Below are positions 33,093 to 42,130 of a DNA stretch of 64,000 nucleotides, one piece after another; position 1 is the stretch's first letter; every line of letters begins with the position of its first letter. Origin of the DNA: Candidatus Saccharimonadota bacterium (GTDB lineage: Bacteria > Patescibacteriota > Saccharimonadia > Saccharimonadales > Saccharimonadaceae); assembly GCA_017404335.1 (NCBI GenBank), contig JAFRCN010000004.1:62001-126000 (forward strand), given 5' to 3'. Under the pieces are notes generated by a model that was not told the origin of the DNA, ran no database searches, and saw only the letters and a program-made list of their open reading frames with translations. The translations under genes and the position numbers were made by a program.

Positions 33093-34424
33093 ATGTTAGT
33101 GGATTTTAGTTTTAAAAATGTGGGAAGTTTTAAAAATACCCAAAATTTTACTATGTTAAGGGACACCAGTTTAGAATTGGAAAAGGCCTCGATTGTTGGG
33201 GATTTCTTGCCTAACGAAGGGCTTAATCGTGTAAGTGCTTTTTATGGAGCAAATGCTTCAGGCAAAACAATTTTTCTTGAAGCTATTATGGTGCTTAGCC
33301 AATTTGTGGTACTTGGTAGGGTGGAGGATATTAGCTTTGTGAATCATGAAGATGACTCTGCTTTCAGAATTATTTATATATATAACAATAAGAAATACGA
33401 TTATTCTATTGCGTCGGATGGCGAGAGGGTGAAACATGAGAAGTTAAACATCTACCATTCGAATCAGCCTACCTTAATTTTTGAGTATTCTTCGGAGCCA
33501 CGAGATATTAAGTTTGGTGGTATGATTTCTAAAGAAGAAGCAACTGCGATAGATTATAATTCGCAAAAAGAGCCTAACCGGCCGGTATTGCATTTATTAA
33601 AAGATTCTGATGTTGAAGACATAAAGGATGCTTTTAATTTCTTTAAAAAAGGAATAGTAGGAAAAGAGATGCCGACTTTGACGAGCAAATCCGTAGAAAG
33701 AAGATTGCGAAAAGTGGTTGAAAAGGATCCTAAAGTGCGAGAATTTTGTAATCAAATTTTGCCGGCTGCGGATTTTGGGATAAAGAATGTGGCACTTATC
33801 GATGAACATTTAGTCCTTAATGATAAAGAATTAAGTATCTTAACTAACACTTTTATTGAGCTGAGTGAGGTGAATGGGAAACATTTAGATGAAAACGTAA
33901 AGCAGAAATTAAGGGAGAATATTTCGAATGATATAAAACGAGCGAGCTTTACGCATGCGATCAAAAATGATTTAGTAAATATGGATTTTTCAGATGAGTC
34001 TAGTGGTACAGTGATGGCGAGTAGTATATTTTTGGATTTGAAGAAAGTGTTGGATGATGGAGCTGTATTTGTTGTCGATGAAATTGACTGTAGTATACAC
34101 CCAACTCTGGTGGTTCAGCTAATCAATGTTTTTAATCATGAAGAGACTAATCCCAAAGGGGCACAGCTGATTTTTACGACTCACGATGTTTCAATTCTGG
34201 ATTCATCTATTTATGGTGAGAATATTTTGGATAGAGATCAGGTATGGTTTGTTGAAAAGAATGATGCGGGAGAGTCGAGTTTGTATCCTTTAACTCAGAT
34301 TGGCGGAGTACGAAAAGATGATAACTTATACCGTAAGTATATTGTGGGGCGGTATGGTGCAGTGCCAAAGGTTTCTTTGTTTTATGAAATAAAGAAATAT
34401 TGGGAGGACAAGAAGGATGAATGA
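33093..34424 (+). CDS. AbiLi-like AAA ATPase of a two-gene defence system
   Basis: 443 aa ABC/SMC-type ATPase of the AAA_15/OLD group: Walker A GANASGKT at 52-59, signature-like SSGTVMASS, Walker B AVFVVDEIDCSIHP and H-loop FTTHDVSILD. The next gene, overlapping by 8 nt, is RloB-like; this pair is the AbiL architecture, an abortive-infection system. Leaderless: TGG-TAGAAT ends 6 nt before the ATG. It sits as a cargo between two polysaccharide genes and has no sequence relation to them. Confidence 0.87.
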   Translation: MLVDFSFKNVGSFKNTQNFTMLRDTSLELEKASIVGDFLPNEGLNRVSAFYGANASGKTIFLEAIMVLSQFVVLGRVEDISFVNHEDDSAFRIIYIYNNKKYDYSIASDGERVKHEKLNIYHSNQPTLIFEYSSEPRDIKFGGMISKEEATAIDYNSQKEPNRPVLHLLKDSDVEDIKDAFNFFKKGIVGKEMPTLTSKSVERRLRKVVEKDPKVREFCNQILPAADFGIKNVALIDEHLVLNDKELSILTNTFIELSEVNGKHLDENVKQKLRENISNDIKRASFTHAIKNDLVNMDFSDESSGTVMASSIFLDLKKVLDDGAVFVVDEIDCSIHPTLVVQLINVFNHEETNPKGAQLIFTTHDVSILDSSIYGENILDRDQVWFVEKNDAGESSLYPLTQIGGVRKDDNLYRKYIVGRYGAVPKVSLFYEIKKYWEDKKDE

Positions 34425-35031
34425 CTTGCCGATTGGGCGGGGAAGAATGTCGGAGGGATATCGGCGAGAAGCCAAACGGTTTAAGATTATTACTGACGGG
34501 TTAAAAACTGAAGAAGGATATTTTGTAAGGTTAAACGAATTGTCGTTTGATACAGTCGAGACTGTAACTAAAAAAGGGTTTTCGCTTGACGAGATGTTGG
34601 AGGAAGCCAAAAAAATTAAGGTTTTTGGAGCAGATTATGATGAGGTGTGTATAGTATTAGATATAGACGATAGATTAAAAGGTAAGCGCTCAAAACGAAA
34701 TTTGGTAAGCTTCTTGGGCGACGCCGAAAATGCGGGAGTGCCTGTATATTTGTCAAATGAGAGTTTTGAGGTGTGGCTTCTTGCGCATAAAATGATTGTG
34801 CCTAAACGTGCATGGAAGCGTGAAGAAGCGATGAAGCTGGCGATTTCGAGTGGGCTTTTGGATGGTGAAAGGCACAAAAATGTGGTTTTTGAAGAAATTA
34901 ATTCTAACAGCGTGCGAAGAGCGTTGATAGAAAATGATAGATTAAGAAAAGTATACGGAAATAATTTGTTAAAATCTAAGCCAATGACTGACGTAGATAA
35001 GATTGTGAGAAAGATAGAATTGCTCGATTAG
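34417..35031 (+). CDS. RloB/AbiLii-like nuclease partner
   Basis: 204 aa. RloB features: RFKIITDGLKTEEGYF near the N-terminus (conserved Glu), the acidic IVLDIDDRLKGKRSK near 77-90 and SNESFEVWLLAH near 110-121, together suggesting a Toprim-like metal site. In AbiL-type systems the ATPase senses infection and the partner is the effector; that division is inferred. Its start lies within the end of the ATPase gene. Confidence 0.85.
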   Translation: MNDLPIGRGRMSEGYRREAKRFKIITDGLKTEEGYFVRLNELSFDTVETVTKKGFSLDEMLEEAKKIKVFGADYDEVCIVLDIDDRLKGKRSKRNLVSFLGDAENAGVPVYLSNESFEVWLLAHKMIVPKRAWKREEAMKLAISSGLLDGERHKNVVFEEINSNSVRRALIENDRLRKVYGNNLLKSKPMTDVDKIVRKIELLD

Positions 35032-35086
35032 CTCTAGACCTGAGATTATATATTGTAATTGTCGTTGGTTATGGGGTTACGGTTAG

Positions 35087-35236
35087 TTGACACGGGAGGG
35101 GATTTGAGGTATAATAATATCTAATAGCGGAAGCTCGGCGGGCTCGTCGGATTGCTATAGGATTTAGCAAAGGCTCGGGCGGGACTTAAGTCGGGTGGTT
35201 CGCTGTGTGGATATAAATAAAAGATAAAATAATAAG
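35087..35236 (+). promoter_or_regulatory. Consensus promoter and long leader of the glycosyltransferase operon
   Basis: TTGACA (35087-35092), 17-nt spacer, TATAAT (35110-35115). The start near 35122 leaves about 115 nt of G-rich leader with GCTA/TAGC (near 35153-35168), a GACTTAAGTC palindrome (near 35186) and repeated GGCTCG blocks. It has no coding potential. This is the strongest textbook promoter in the locus. Confidence 0.7.
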
Positions 35237-36358
35237 ATGGATAAAGTGGGTAAAAAGGTCTTGTTTGTTGCGACGGTTGATTCGCATATCGAGCTGTTTC
35301 ATTTGCCGTATCTAAAAATGTTTCACGATAAGGGCTGGGAGGTTCATGTGGCGACCGATACTGGAAAAAAGATTGAGTATTGCGACAAGAAGATTAAGTT
35401 GCCGATAAAACGGAGCCCTTTCAAATTAGTTAGTAATTATAAAGCCATGCGAAAACTACGAGAAGTAATGAAGAAGGAGGGGTATAGTATTGTGCATTGC
35501 CATACGCCGATGGGCGGAGTTGTGGCGAGGATGGCTGGTTGTAAGTTGAGACGTCAAGGGCAACGGATGATTTATACGGCGCATGGGTTTCATTTTTATA
35601 AGGGTGCGCCGGTACATTATTGGTTGATGTTTTATCCGGTAGAATGGTATTTGGCTAAATACACCGACACACTGATTACGATCAATAATGAGGACTATGC
35701 TAGGGCGAAAAAGAGGTTTGGCAAGCGATGCCATGATATTCAATACGTGCCGGGAGTGGGGGTGGATGAAAAAAGATTTAAGAAACAAATGACGGGGCAG
35801 GAGAAAAAAGCATTAAAAAGAAGTTTGGGGCTTAAAGCAAGTGATAGGGTGTTGATATGTGTGGGGCGATTAGACAAAAACAAGAACCAAGGATTTTTGA
35901 TTCAAATTATGAGGAGGCTGGTTGACGAAGATAGTAAATACCATTTGCTACTAGTGGGGCCCGATGAAATAGACGGCGAATATCAAAAAATGGTGTCGAA
36001 ATTATGTCTGGAGGGGAATGTACATTTTCTAGGATTACGAAAGGATATTCCGGAGTTATTGCAAATATCCAATGTGGCCGTGTCATCTAGTAAAAGAGAA
36101 GGTTTACCGGTGAATCTAATTGAAGCCGCAATGTTGGGGTTGCCGCTCGTGGCAACGGATTGTCGAGGCAATCGTGATATATGCGGAGCTAAAGGAGAGA
36201 ATGCAATTGTAGGAGAGAAAAATGAGCAGGAGTTTATACGAGAGGTAGAGAAAGCAGAAAAGGTATATTCAAATAGAGACCGTAGAGTGTATGCAGCGAA
36301 TTACGGCATGAAAAATGTATGTGAAATTATGCAAACGATATACGGAGGTATCGCATGA
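35237..36358 (+). CDS. Glycosyltransferase family 4 (EpsD-like)
   Basis: 373 aa GT-B enzyme. The N-terminal domain has HCHTPMGGVVARMA and TAHGFHFYKGAP; the C-terminal domain has CVGRLDKNKNQGFLI and the nucleotide-sugar motif SSSKREGLPVNLIEAAMLG with the conserved Glu pair. It transfers a sugar from a nucleotide donor to the growing lipid-linked unit at the inner membrane face. It overlaps the polymerase gene by 4 nt. Confidence 0.93.
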   Translation: MDKVGKKVLFVATVDSHIELFHLPYLKMFHDKGWEVHVATDTGKKIEYCDKKIKLPIKRSPFKLVSNYKAMRKLREVMKKEGYSIVHCHTPMGGVVARMAGCKLRRQGQRMIYTAHGFHFYKGAPVHYWLMFYPVEWYLAKYTDTLITINNEDYARAKKRFGKRCHDIQYVPGVGVDEKRFKKQMTGQEKKALKRSLGLKASDRVLICVGRLDKNKNQGFLIQIMRRLVDEDSKYHLLLVGPDEIDGEYQKMVSKLCLEGNVHFLGLRKDIPELLQISNVAVSSSKREGLPVNLIEAAMLGLPLVATDCRGNRDICGAKGENAIVGEKNEQEFIREVEKAEKVYSNRDRRVYAANYGMKNVCEIMQTIYGGIA

Positions 36359-37386
36359 GTGATTTCGGAAGTCTTGTTTTTTACGTTTTCTCCTTCTTAA
36401 TCTCCGCCATCCTTTATAATTTTTATTGTAAGCACAACCGAAAAATTTTCCTGTTCGTCGCGGCCCTAATCCCAATTCTGATTGGCGGCTTAAGATTTAA
36501 TGTTGGGACTGATTATTCGAGCTATTATAACTACTATATGCATGGAAGTTTCGTTGATCCGGGTTTTTATTTGATTTCGTCTATCGCCAGGATGTTTGAT
36601 AATTGCCAAGTCATGTTCTTTATATATAATGCCCTAACTTTGCTATTTGTGTTTTTGGGTATTGGAAATATGAAGAAAGAATGTAGACCTATCGCTTATT
36701 TGTGTTTCCTATTCTTGTTTTTCACCACAAGTTTTAATGCGATGCGGCAGATGCTAGCGGTTAGCATTGTTTTCTTCTCATATAAATATGCTATGAATAA
36801 GAAAATACTATCTTTTGTCATCTTAACACTAATTGCATCACTTTTCCATATTACGGCAATTTTTGGTCTGATAATATACCCATTGCTACGCATAAAACGG
36901 AGAGCAATTAAGGTTGCTGCCTCAGTTGCTGTGTTGTGCGTAGCGATTGGGTGCCAGGGCGTCATTGGCGGCATTTCAGAATTAAGCGCTTTTGAGCATT
37001 TCTCTATGTATCAAAATTATAATGGGTCTGGCTTTTCCAACGCCTCTTTCTTTTTCGAGCTATTAGTATTAGCGTATTTGGCAAGTTTTTATAGGCAGAT
37101 AGCCAAGAAAGATGAATCATTCGCAGGGTATTTCTTTGTTTACTTTGTTGGTGTAATTCTTCTTTTGACTGGATTTTATAGCCCATTCGTGAAGCGTATT
37201 GCTTTATATTTTACCATATCCAGTATTACGCTATTGCCAGTTATTCCATTTTCGTGCAAAAACGGCAAGGATAAGATGCTCAATCAAGTGATTATAGTAG
37301 CTTTTATCATGAGTAGGTTCATTGTTCAGTCTTTTTTACTGGGCCAGGCAGACATAATACCTTATAACTGTGTGGGGTTGTGGTGA
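36355..37386 (+). CDS. EpsG-family polysaccharide polymerase-like membrane protein
   Basis: 343 aa with about ten hydrophobic segments. GGLRFNVGTDYSSYYNYY near 42-59 is the EpsG signature, and FFTTSFNAMRQMLAVSIVFFS near 121-141 the second conserved block. Such proteins polymerise repeat units on the outer face. ATGA overlap with the GT4 gene and TGATG overlap with the GT2 gene. Confidence 0.88.
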   Translation: MSDFGSLVFYVFSFLISAILYNFYCKHNRKIFLFVAALIPILIGGLRFNVGTDYSSYYNYYMHGSFVDPGFYLISSIARMFDNCQVMFFIYNALTLLFVFLGIGNMKKECRPIAYLCFLFLFFTTSFNAMRQMLAVSIVFFSYKYAMNKKILSFVILTLIASLFHITAIFGLIIYPLLRIKRRAIKVAASVAVLCVAIGCQGVIGGISELSAFEHFSMYQNYNGSGFSNASFFFELLVLAYLASFYRQIAKKDESFAGYFFVYFVGVILLLTGFYSPFVKRIALYFTISSITLLPVIPFSCKNGKDKMLNQVIIVAFIMSRFIVQSFLLGQADIIPYNCVGLW

Positions 37387-38189
37387 TGGCAAAAATAGAT
37401 ATAATTATGGGGATATATAATTGCGAGGACTATCTTGCGGATAGTATCAATTCAATTCTGGGTCAAACTTTTACTGATTGGCGGTTAATTATGTGCGACG
37501 ATGGCAGTACTGATTCGTCTTTAAAAATTGCACGAGAGTATGAAAAGAAGTACCCGACGAAAATAGTTGTTCTGAAAAACAAGCGGAATATGGGGCTAAA
37601 CTATACACTGAATAATTGTTTGAGGCTTGCCGATGCTGAATATGTTGCAAGGATGGATGGCGATGATTTATCAAACCCTTGCAGGCTAGAAAAAGAATTG
37701 GATTTCCTTGCCAAGAATAAAGAGTATGCTTTTGTCTCGACTGCCGTTGAGACTTACGATAAAAAAGGGGTCTGGGGAGAACTATATTACAAAGAAAATC
37801 CCGACCGATATGATTTTCTCAAGATAAATCCATTTGCTCATCCTGCCGTAATGATAAGACGTGAAGCGCTAAAAGATGTGGGTTATTATTCGGTAGATAA
37901 AAGATTGATTAGGGTAGAGGATTTTCATTTGTGGTTTAAGCTATATGCTAAAGGTTATAAGGGTCACAACCTTCAAGAAATCCTATATTCTTATCGAGAT
38001 GATCGCAACGCAACATTACGTAGGTCTTGGACGAATAGAAGAAATGAGTACTTTGTGCGGAAGATTGGATATAAAATGTTAAATATGCCAAGGCATCTAA
38101 GGTTCTATAAATACCGTCCGATAATATTAGCTCTATTACCAAAATCTGTATGTGAAAAATTACACAGAAATAGACTAAGGAGGAAATAG
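37386..38189 (+). CDS. Glycosyltransferase family 2
   Basis: 267 aa GT-A enzyme: IIMGIYNCEDYLADSINSILGQT, CDDGSTDSS (first Asp pair) and RMDGDDLSNP (metal-binding DxD). No transmembrane segment. Start at ATG 37386, overlapping the epsG-like stop; two in-frame GTG codons just before it are less likely. Confidence 0.93.
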   Translation: MAKIDIIMGIYNCEDYLADSINSILGQTFTDWRLIMCDDGSTDSSLKIAREYEKKYPTKIVVLKNKRNMGLNYTLNNCLRLADAEYVARMDGDDLSNPCRLEKELDFLAKNKEYAFVSTAVETYDKKGVWGELYYKENPDRYDFLKINPFAHPAVMIRREALKDVGYYSVDKRLIRVEDFHLWFKLYAKGYKGHNLQEILYSYRDDRNATLRRSWTNRRNEYFVRKIGYKMLNMPRHLRFYKYRPIILALLPKSVCEKLHRNRLRRK

Positions 38190-38191
38190 TC

Positions 38192-38986
38192 ATGAAGAAA
38201 ATCAGCATGCAAGAAAGACGAAAGATTTTACTAAACATGTTAGCGTATATCGATAATTTATGCAGATCTAACGGTATTAAGTATTCATTGATTGGTGGAT
38301 CATTGATTGGCGCTGTTCGTCATAATGGGTTTATTCCGTGGGACGATGATATAGATATCATTCTAATGCCAAAAGATTATGAAAGATTACTAAAAATAAT
38401 TGATAAGGGCGGGAAATATAGCCTATTGAAACCAAACCAGAAGGGTTATAATTATCCTTTTAAAAAACTCGTGGATAAAAAAACTGTTATTCTTGGAGAC
38501 AGAAGCGGTGGAGATGGTTATGGTGTATTTATAGATATTCTCTCGTATCATTATGTTTCAAATAATGCACTAGCTCGGCGATGGGAGTTCTTCAGGCAAA
38601 TGACATACAAGAAGCTCCTAGGCTTTTGCACCACAGACACTGGAAAGATTGCCGGTATGAGCTCTTTTCGCAAAGCCATAATATATGTTTGCAAGAAGGT
38701 TTTTTCTGTAAAATGGGTTTTGAGGAGATACATAAGGTGCTGTCAAAAGAACAAGGCAACTAATTATATCGTAAGTAACTGGCCTATATATGGTTTTAAG
38801 AAAGAAACTCAGAACGCTAAGTCCCTTAATCATTATATGGATGGTAATTTTGAAGGTCAAAAAGTCATGATATGTAGTGATTATGACGATGTGCTGCGTA
38901 CTTCTTTCGGTGATTATATGGAGCTGCCACCAGTTGAAAAGCGCAAAAGCACACACATAGGAGTGGCATATTGGAGGAGTAAATAA
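38192..38986 (+). CDS. LicD-family phosphotransferase
   Basis: 264 aa. The LicD signature GGSLIGAVRHNGFIPWDDDIDI (two parts: GGSLIGAVRHNG and IPWDDDID) gives a nucleotidyltransferase-like active site. LicD proteins move phosphocholine or other phospho-substituents from a CDP donor onto surface glycans. A CDP-alcohol-type cytidylyltransferase lies downstream in the same operon. Phosphocholine itself is not shown: no choline kinase or transporter is in the window. Confidence 0.92.
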   Translation: MKKISMQERRKILLNMLAYIDNLCRSNGIKYSLIGGSLIGAVRHNGFIPWDDDIDIILMPKDYERLLKIIDKGGKYSLLKPNQKGYNYPFKKLVDKKTVILGDRSGGDGYGVFIDILSYHYVSNNALARRWEFFRQMTYKKLLGFCTTDTGKIAGMSSFRKAIIYVCKKVFSVKWVLRRYIRCCQKNKATNYIVSNWPIYGFKKETQNAKSLNHYMDGNFEGQKVMICSDYDDVLRTSFGDYMELPPVEKRKSTHIGVAYWRSK

Positions 38987-39918
38987 TGCAGTCCAAGATA
39001 AAGATTGCCTTTCTTGTCATTGCTCATAGCAACGAGGGACAGCTCAATCTATTCATCAATCAACTTTTAGAATATGACAATAGTTATGTATTCGTGCATT
39101 TAGATAAAAAGAGCACTTTAGAAAAAGACCAAATTTTGAGCCACGAACGAGTAATCATACTTGAGGAAAGAGTCAATGTTTCTTGGGGGGACTATTCTTA
39201 TATAAAAGTTGTAAAAATGCTACTAAACTATGCGAGTGAATATGCCGATTTTGATTACTACTCGCTGCATTCAGGGGTCGACCTAATGATAAAACCAGTA
39301 CAAGCGTTGGTCGATTTTCTAAAAAAGGACGGAAGGGATGCCTACTTAGAGGTTGAAAAGATGCCGATTAGTGGCACTAAGCGATGTGGTCATATGGAAA
39401 GAATAGGCTTGTATTATCCGAGGTTTATGCGAAAGAAATATCGTTATAAAAGCTTTATGCGGTATCTGCGCTCGGCATATATGTCAACATATAAATACCT
39501 AGTATTCCCTAAACTCGATGATAGTATATATTGGTTTGGCTCGAGTTTTTTCACGATAAGTAAGAAAATGCTAGGTGATTATTATGCTTTTCTCTCGAGT
39601 AATGCAGATTACGATAAACACTTTTACAATTCATTGTGCGGGGATGAGATATACTTTAATACAATTTTCATGAATTCTAGAAATTGCGATATTGCCAGAG
39701 ATAATAATCTGTTCTTCATAAAATGGAGCACCGTAGAAGTATATGCCGGCTCACCTCACACTCTTACAATGGCGGACAAAAAATCCCTATTGTATTGCAA
39801 TGCATTCTTTGCTAGAAAATTCAATGAAGACGTAGACAATCGCATCATACAGTTTTTTGCAAAAAAATCAAAATGTTCGGAAATGGCAGAAGGGAGGACT
39901 AGGCGTGCTGAAGCGTAA
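38986..39918 (+). CDS. GT14-like (core-2/I-branching) glycosyltransferase
   Basis: 310 aa. AFLVIAHSNEGQLNLFINQLL, VFVHLDKKS, VSWGDYSYIKVVKMLL, YYSLHSGVDLMIKP and the KWST stretch are typical of the Branch family of N-acetylglucosaminyl- or xylosyltransferases. It begins one base before the end of licD. Confidence 0.88.
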   Translation: MQSKIKIAFLVIAHSNEGQLNLFINQLLEYDNSYVFVHLDKKSTLEKDQILSHERVIILEERVNVSWGDYSYIKVVKMLLNYASEYADFDYYSLHSGVDLMIKPVQALVDFLKKDGRDAYLEVEKMPISGTKRCGHMERIGLYYPRFMRKKYRYKSFMRYLRSAYMSTYKYLVFPKLDDSIYWFGSSFFTISKKMLGDYYAFLSSNADYDKHFYNSLCGDEIYFNTIFMNSRNCDIARDNNLFFIKWSTVEVYAGSPHTLTMADKKSLLYCNAFFARKFNEDVDNRIIQFFAKKSKCSEMAEGRTRRAEA

Positions 39919-41398
39919 AACTACGTTGTTAAACATGATATCAGCCCTCTTTCTACAAGTGGCCTTGATGTTGAATGGATTTATCATACCAAAATTGATC
40001 CTGGATGCGTTTGGGTCTGACGTGAATGGGTTGGTGGCATCTATAACCCAGTTCTTGCAGTATATTGCCTTGATTGAAGGAGGTATTACTGGCGTAATTA
40101 CGGCGAAGCTTTATAGACCACTAACCGAAAACGATAGTGCAAAAATCAGTGCCATATTGAACTCGGCCCAAAGATTTTACAGAAGAATAGGCTACATCTT
40201 CATAATCTATGCTGTGGCTTTAGCTATTATTTATCCGTTAGCATTCAATACGGGGTTTAGTTTTATCTATGTGGCGTCGTTGGTTTTGATACTGTCGATT
40301 TATCTGATTATTCAATATATGCTATCACTGACATACAAAACTCTATTAACTGCCGATAAGAAAATATACGTCGTGTCCTTTACGCAAGCATTAATCAGAA
40401 TTGCGGAAATCGTGTTGGCCGTTTTGGCAATTAAAATTTACCCTGAAATTCATTTCTTGAAGATACTGACTGGCGCGATTTTTATTGTTCAGCCCATCGT
40501 GTATACGCGCTACGTAAACAAGCATTATAATATCGATAAAAAAGTGGTTGCGGACAATGCTTTGATAAAAGGGCGTTGGAATGGATTTGCGATCAATACG
40601 GCGGCATTTATCCATAATAGCACCGATATCGCGGTGCTAACAATCTTTACTAATTTAGCTACAGTATCGATTTATAGCGTTTACGCATTGGTAACTAGCG
40701 GTATCAAAAATATCATTAACTCGTTGGTTTCTAGCTTGAATCCGACGCTTGGACATGCTTACGCGCGGAAGGATTTTGTTGATCTAAAACAGAAGATTGA
40801 CCTATACGAGTATATCGTGTTTGCGCTAGTGTTCTTTGTATTCGGAGTGGCTGGGCTGCTAATTACGCCCTTTGTGATGATTTACACTGCGGGGCTGACT
40901 GATGCAGATTATTTTCAACCACTATTTGGCGTACTGCTAGTGATTGCCGAAGCGCTTTATCTACTAAAGTTCCCTCATCTTAATCTAGCTTATTCGGCGG
41001 ATAAATTTAAGGAAATTTCAAAACCGGCTTTTATCGAAGCGGGGCTAAACATTATTATCTCTGTGGCGTTAGTGCCGTTTTTGGGAATTATTGGTGTGGC
41101 CATCGGCACGATTGCGGCAATGGCCTATCGGCTGATATTCCATGTGTATTATACTTCAAAAATTGTACCAAGATGGCGGCAGTGGTTTTTCTACCGAAAA
41201 CTAATTATTTTTGTAATAGCAACCGAAATTGGGATTATGGTTTCTCTAACACTACCACTGCCGGAAAACACGATTTTTAGCTGGCTTTGGCATGCAGCAG
41301 CGTATTCCATAATTATCGGCATTCCGTTAGTGGTGGTTAGTTTGGTATTTTTCCGACCAGAGCTTAAATATTTTAAACATTATCTAAAAAGGAGATAA
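39905..41398 (+). CDS. Polysaccharide flippase (Wzx-like, MATE/MVF clan)
   Basis: 497 aa with about 12-14 membrane helices. The N-terminal LLNMISALFLQVALMLNGFIIPKLIL and GSDVNGLVASITQFLQYIALIEGGI are typical of oligosaccharide flippases. The GTG start at 39905 is chosen for GGGAGGA at 39892-39898; longer versions begin deep in the previous gene. Overlap of 14 nt with the GT14 gene. Confidence 0.9.
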   Translation: MLKRKTTLLNMISALFLQVALMLNGFIIPKLILDAFGSDVNGLVASITQFLQYIALIEGGITGVITAKLYRPLTENDSAKISAILNSAQRFYRRIGYIFIIYAVALAIIYPLAFNTGFSFIYVASLVLILSIYLIIQYMLSLTYKTLLTADKKIYVVSFTQALIRIAEIVLAVLAIKIYPEIHFLKILTGAIFIVQPIVYTRYVNKHYNIDKKVVADNALIKGRWNGFAINTAAFIHNSTDIAVLTIFTNLATVSIYSVYALVTSGIKNIINSLVSSLNPTLGHAYARKDFVDLKQKIDLYEYIVFALVFFVFGVAGLLITPFVMIYTAGLTDADYFQPLFGVLLVIAEALYLLKFPHLNLAYSADKFKEISKPAFIEAGLNIIISVALVPFLGIIGVAIGTIAAMAYRLIFHVYYTSKIVPRWRQWFFYRKLIIFVIATEIGIMVSLTLPLPENTIFSWLWHAAAYSIIIGIPLVVVSLVFFRPELKYFKHYLKRR

Positions 41399-41400
41399 GC

Positions 41401-42129
41401 ATGAAAAAAATAGCAATCATATTAGCGGGTGGTGTAGGAAATCGGACTGGGCAGGATATTCCAAAACAATTTTTAAATGTAGATGATAAGCCGATTATTA
41501 TTTACACTCTAGAAGCATTTCAGAAAAACCCAGCGATTGATGAAATTGAAGTAGTATGTAGGGAGGGGTGGCATGATATTTTGTGGGCGTATGCGAAGCA
41601 ATTTAATATCGACAAGCTAAAATATGTGATTACTGGAGGTGAAAGTTCGCAGGAATCAATCAAGCTGGGAGTATTTAATCTGGAGGGGGTACTAGAGAAA
41701 GACGATATTGTAATTATTCATGACGGAGTGAGGCCATTGGTAGATGAAGAGGTACTGCTAGATGTGGTGGCGGTATGCGAAAAATATGGTAATGCGGTGA
41801 CTTCGCTGCCTTATAATGAGCAGATTTTTGTGGTGAATGAAAGTGATTCTGCGACAACGAATGAATATGTGCCGCGAGATACCTTGCGCAGAGTATCGAC
41901 ACCGCAAGCATATAAATTCGGCGAAATTGACGAAGCCTATCATTATGCTTTTGATAATAATTTCGGGATTGGTAATTCGACCTACGCTAACACTTTAATG
42001 GTGGATCTTGGCAAAACTTTACACTTTGCAGCGGGGTCAGATAAGAATATTAAAATTACCACTCGTGATGATATTGAGATATTTAAGGCTTATATTAAGG
42101 CCGATAAAGACAATGATTGGTTAAAATAA
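41401..42129 (+). CDS. IspD/TarI-family cytidylyltransferase
   Basis: 242 aa. The CTP-binding signature ILAGGVGNRTGQDIPKQFL opens the protein; IIHDGVRPLVDEE and DTLRRVSTPQAY follow. In an isoprenoid pathway it would be IspD, but its place between a flippase, LicD and an epimerase/dehydratase argues for a TarI-like enzyme making a CDP-activated alcohol for surface decoration. AAGGAGATAAGC precedes the ATG. Confidence 0.88.
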   Translation: MKKIAIILAGGVGNRTGQDIPKQFLNVDDKPIIIYTLEAFQKNPAIDEIEVVCREGWHDILWAYAKQFNIDKLKYVITGGESSQESIKLGVFNLEGVLEKDDIVIIHDGVRPLVDEEVLLDVVAVCEKYGNAVTSLPYNEQIFVVNESDSATTNEYVPRDTLRRVSTPQAYKFGEIDEAYHYAFDNNFGIGNSTYANTLMVDLGKTLHFAAGSDKNIKITTRDDIEIFKAYIKADKDNDWLK

Positions 42130-42130
42130 G

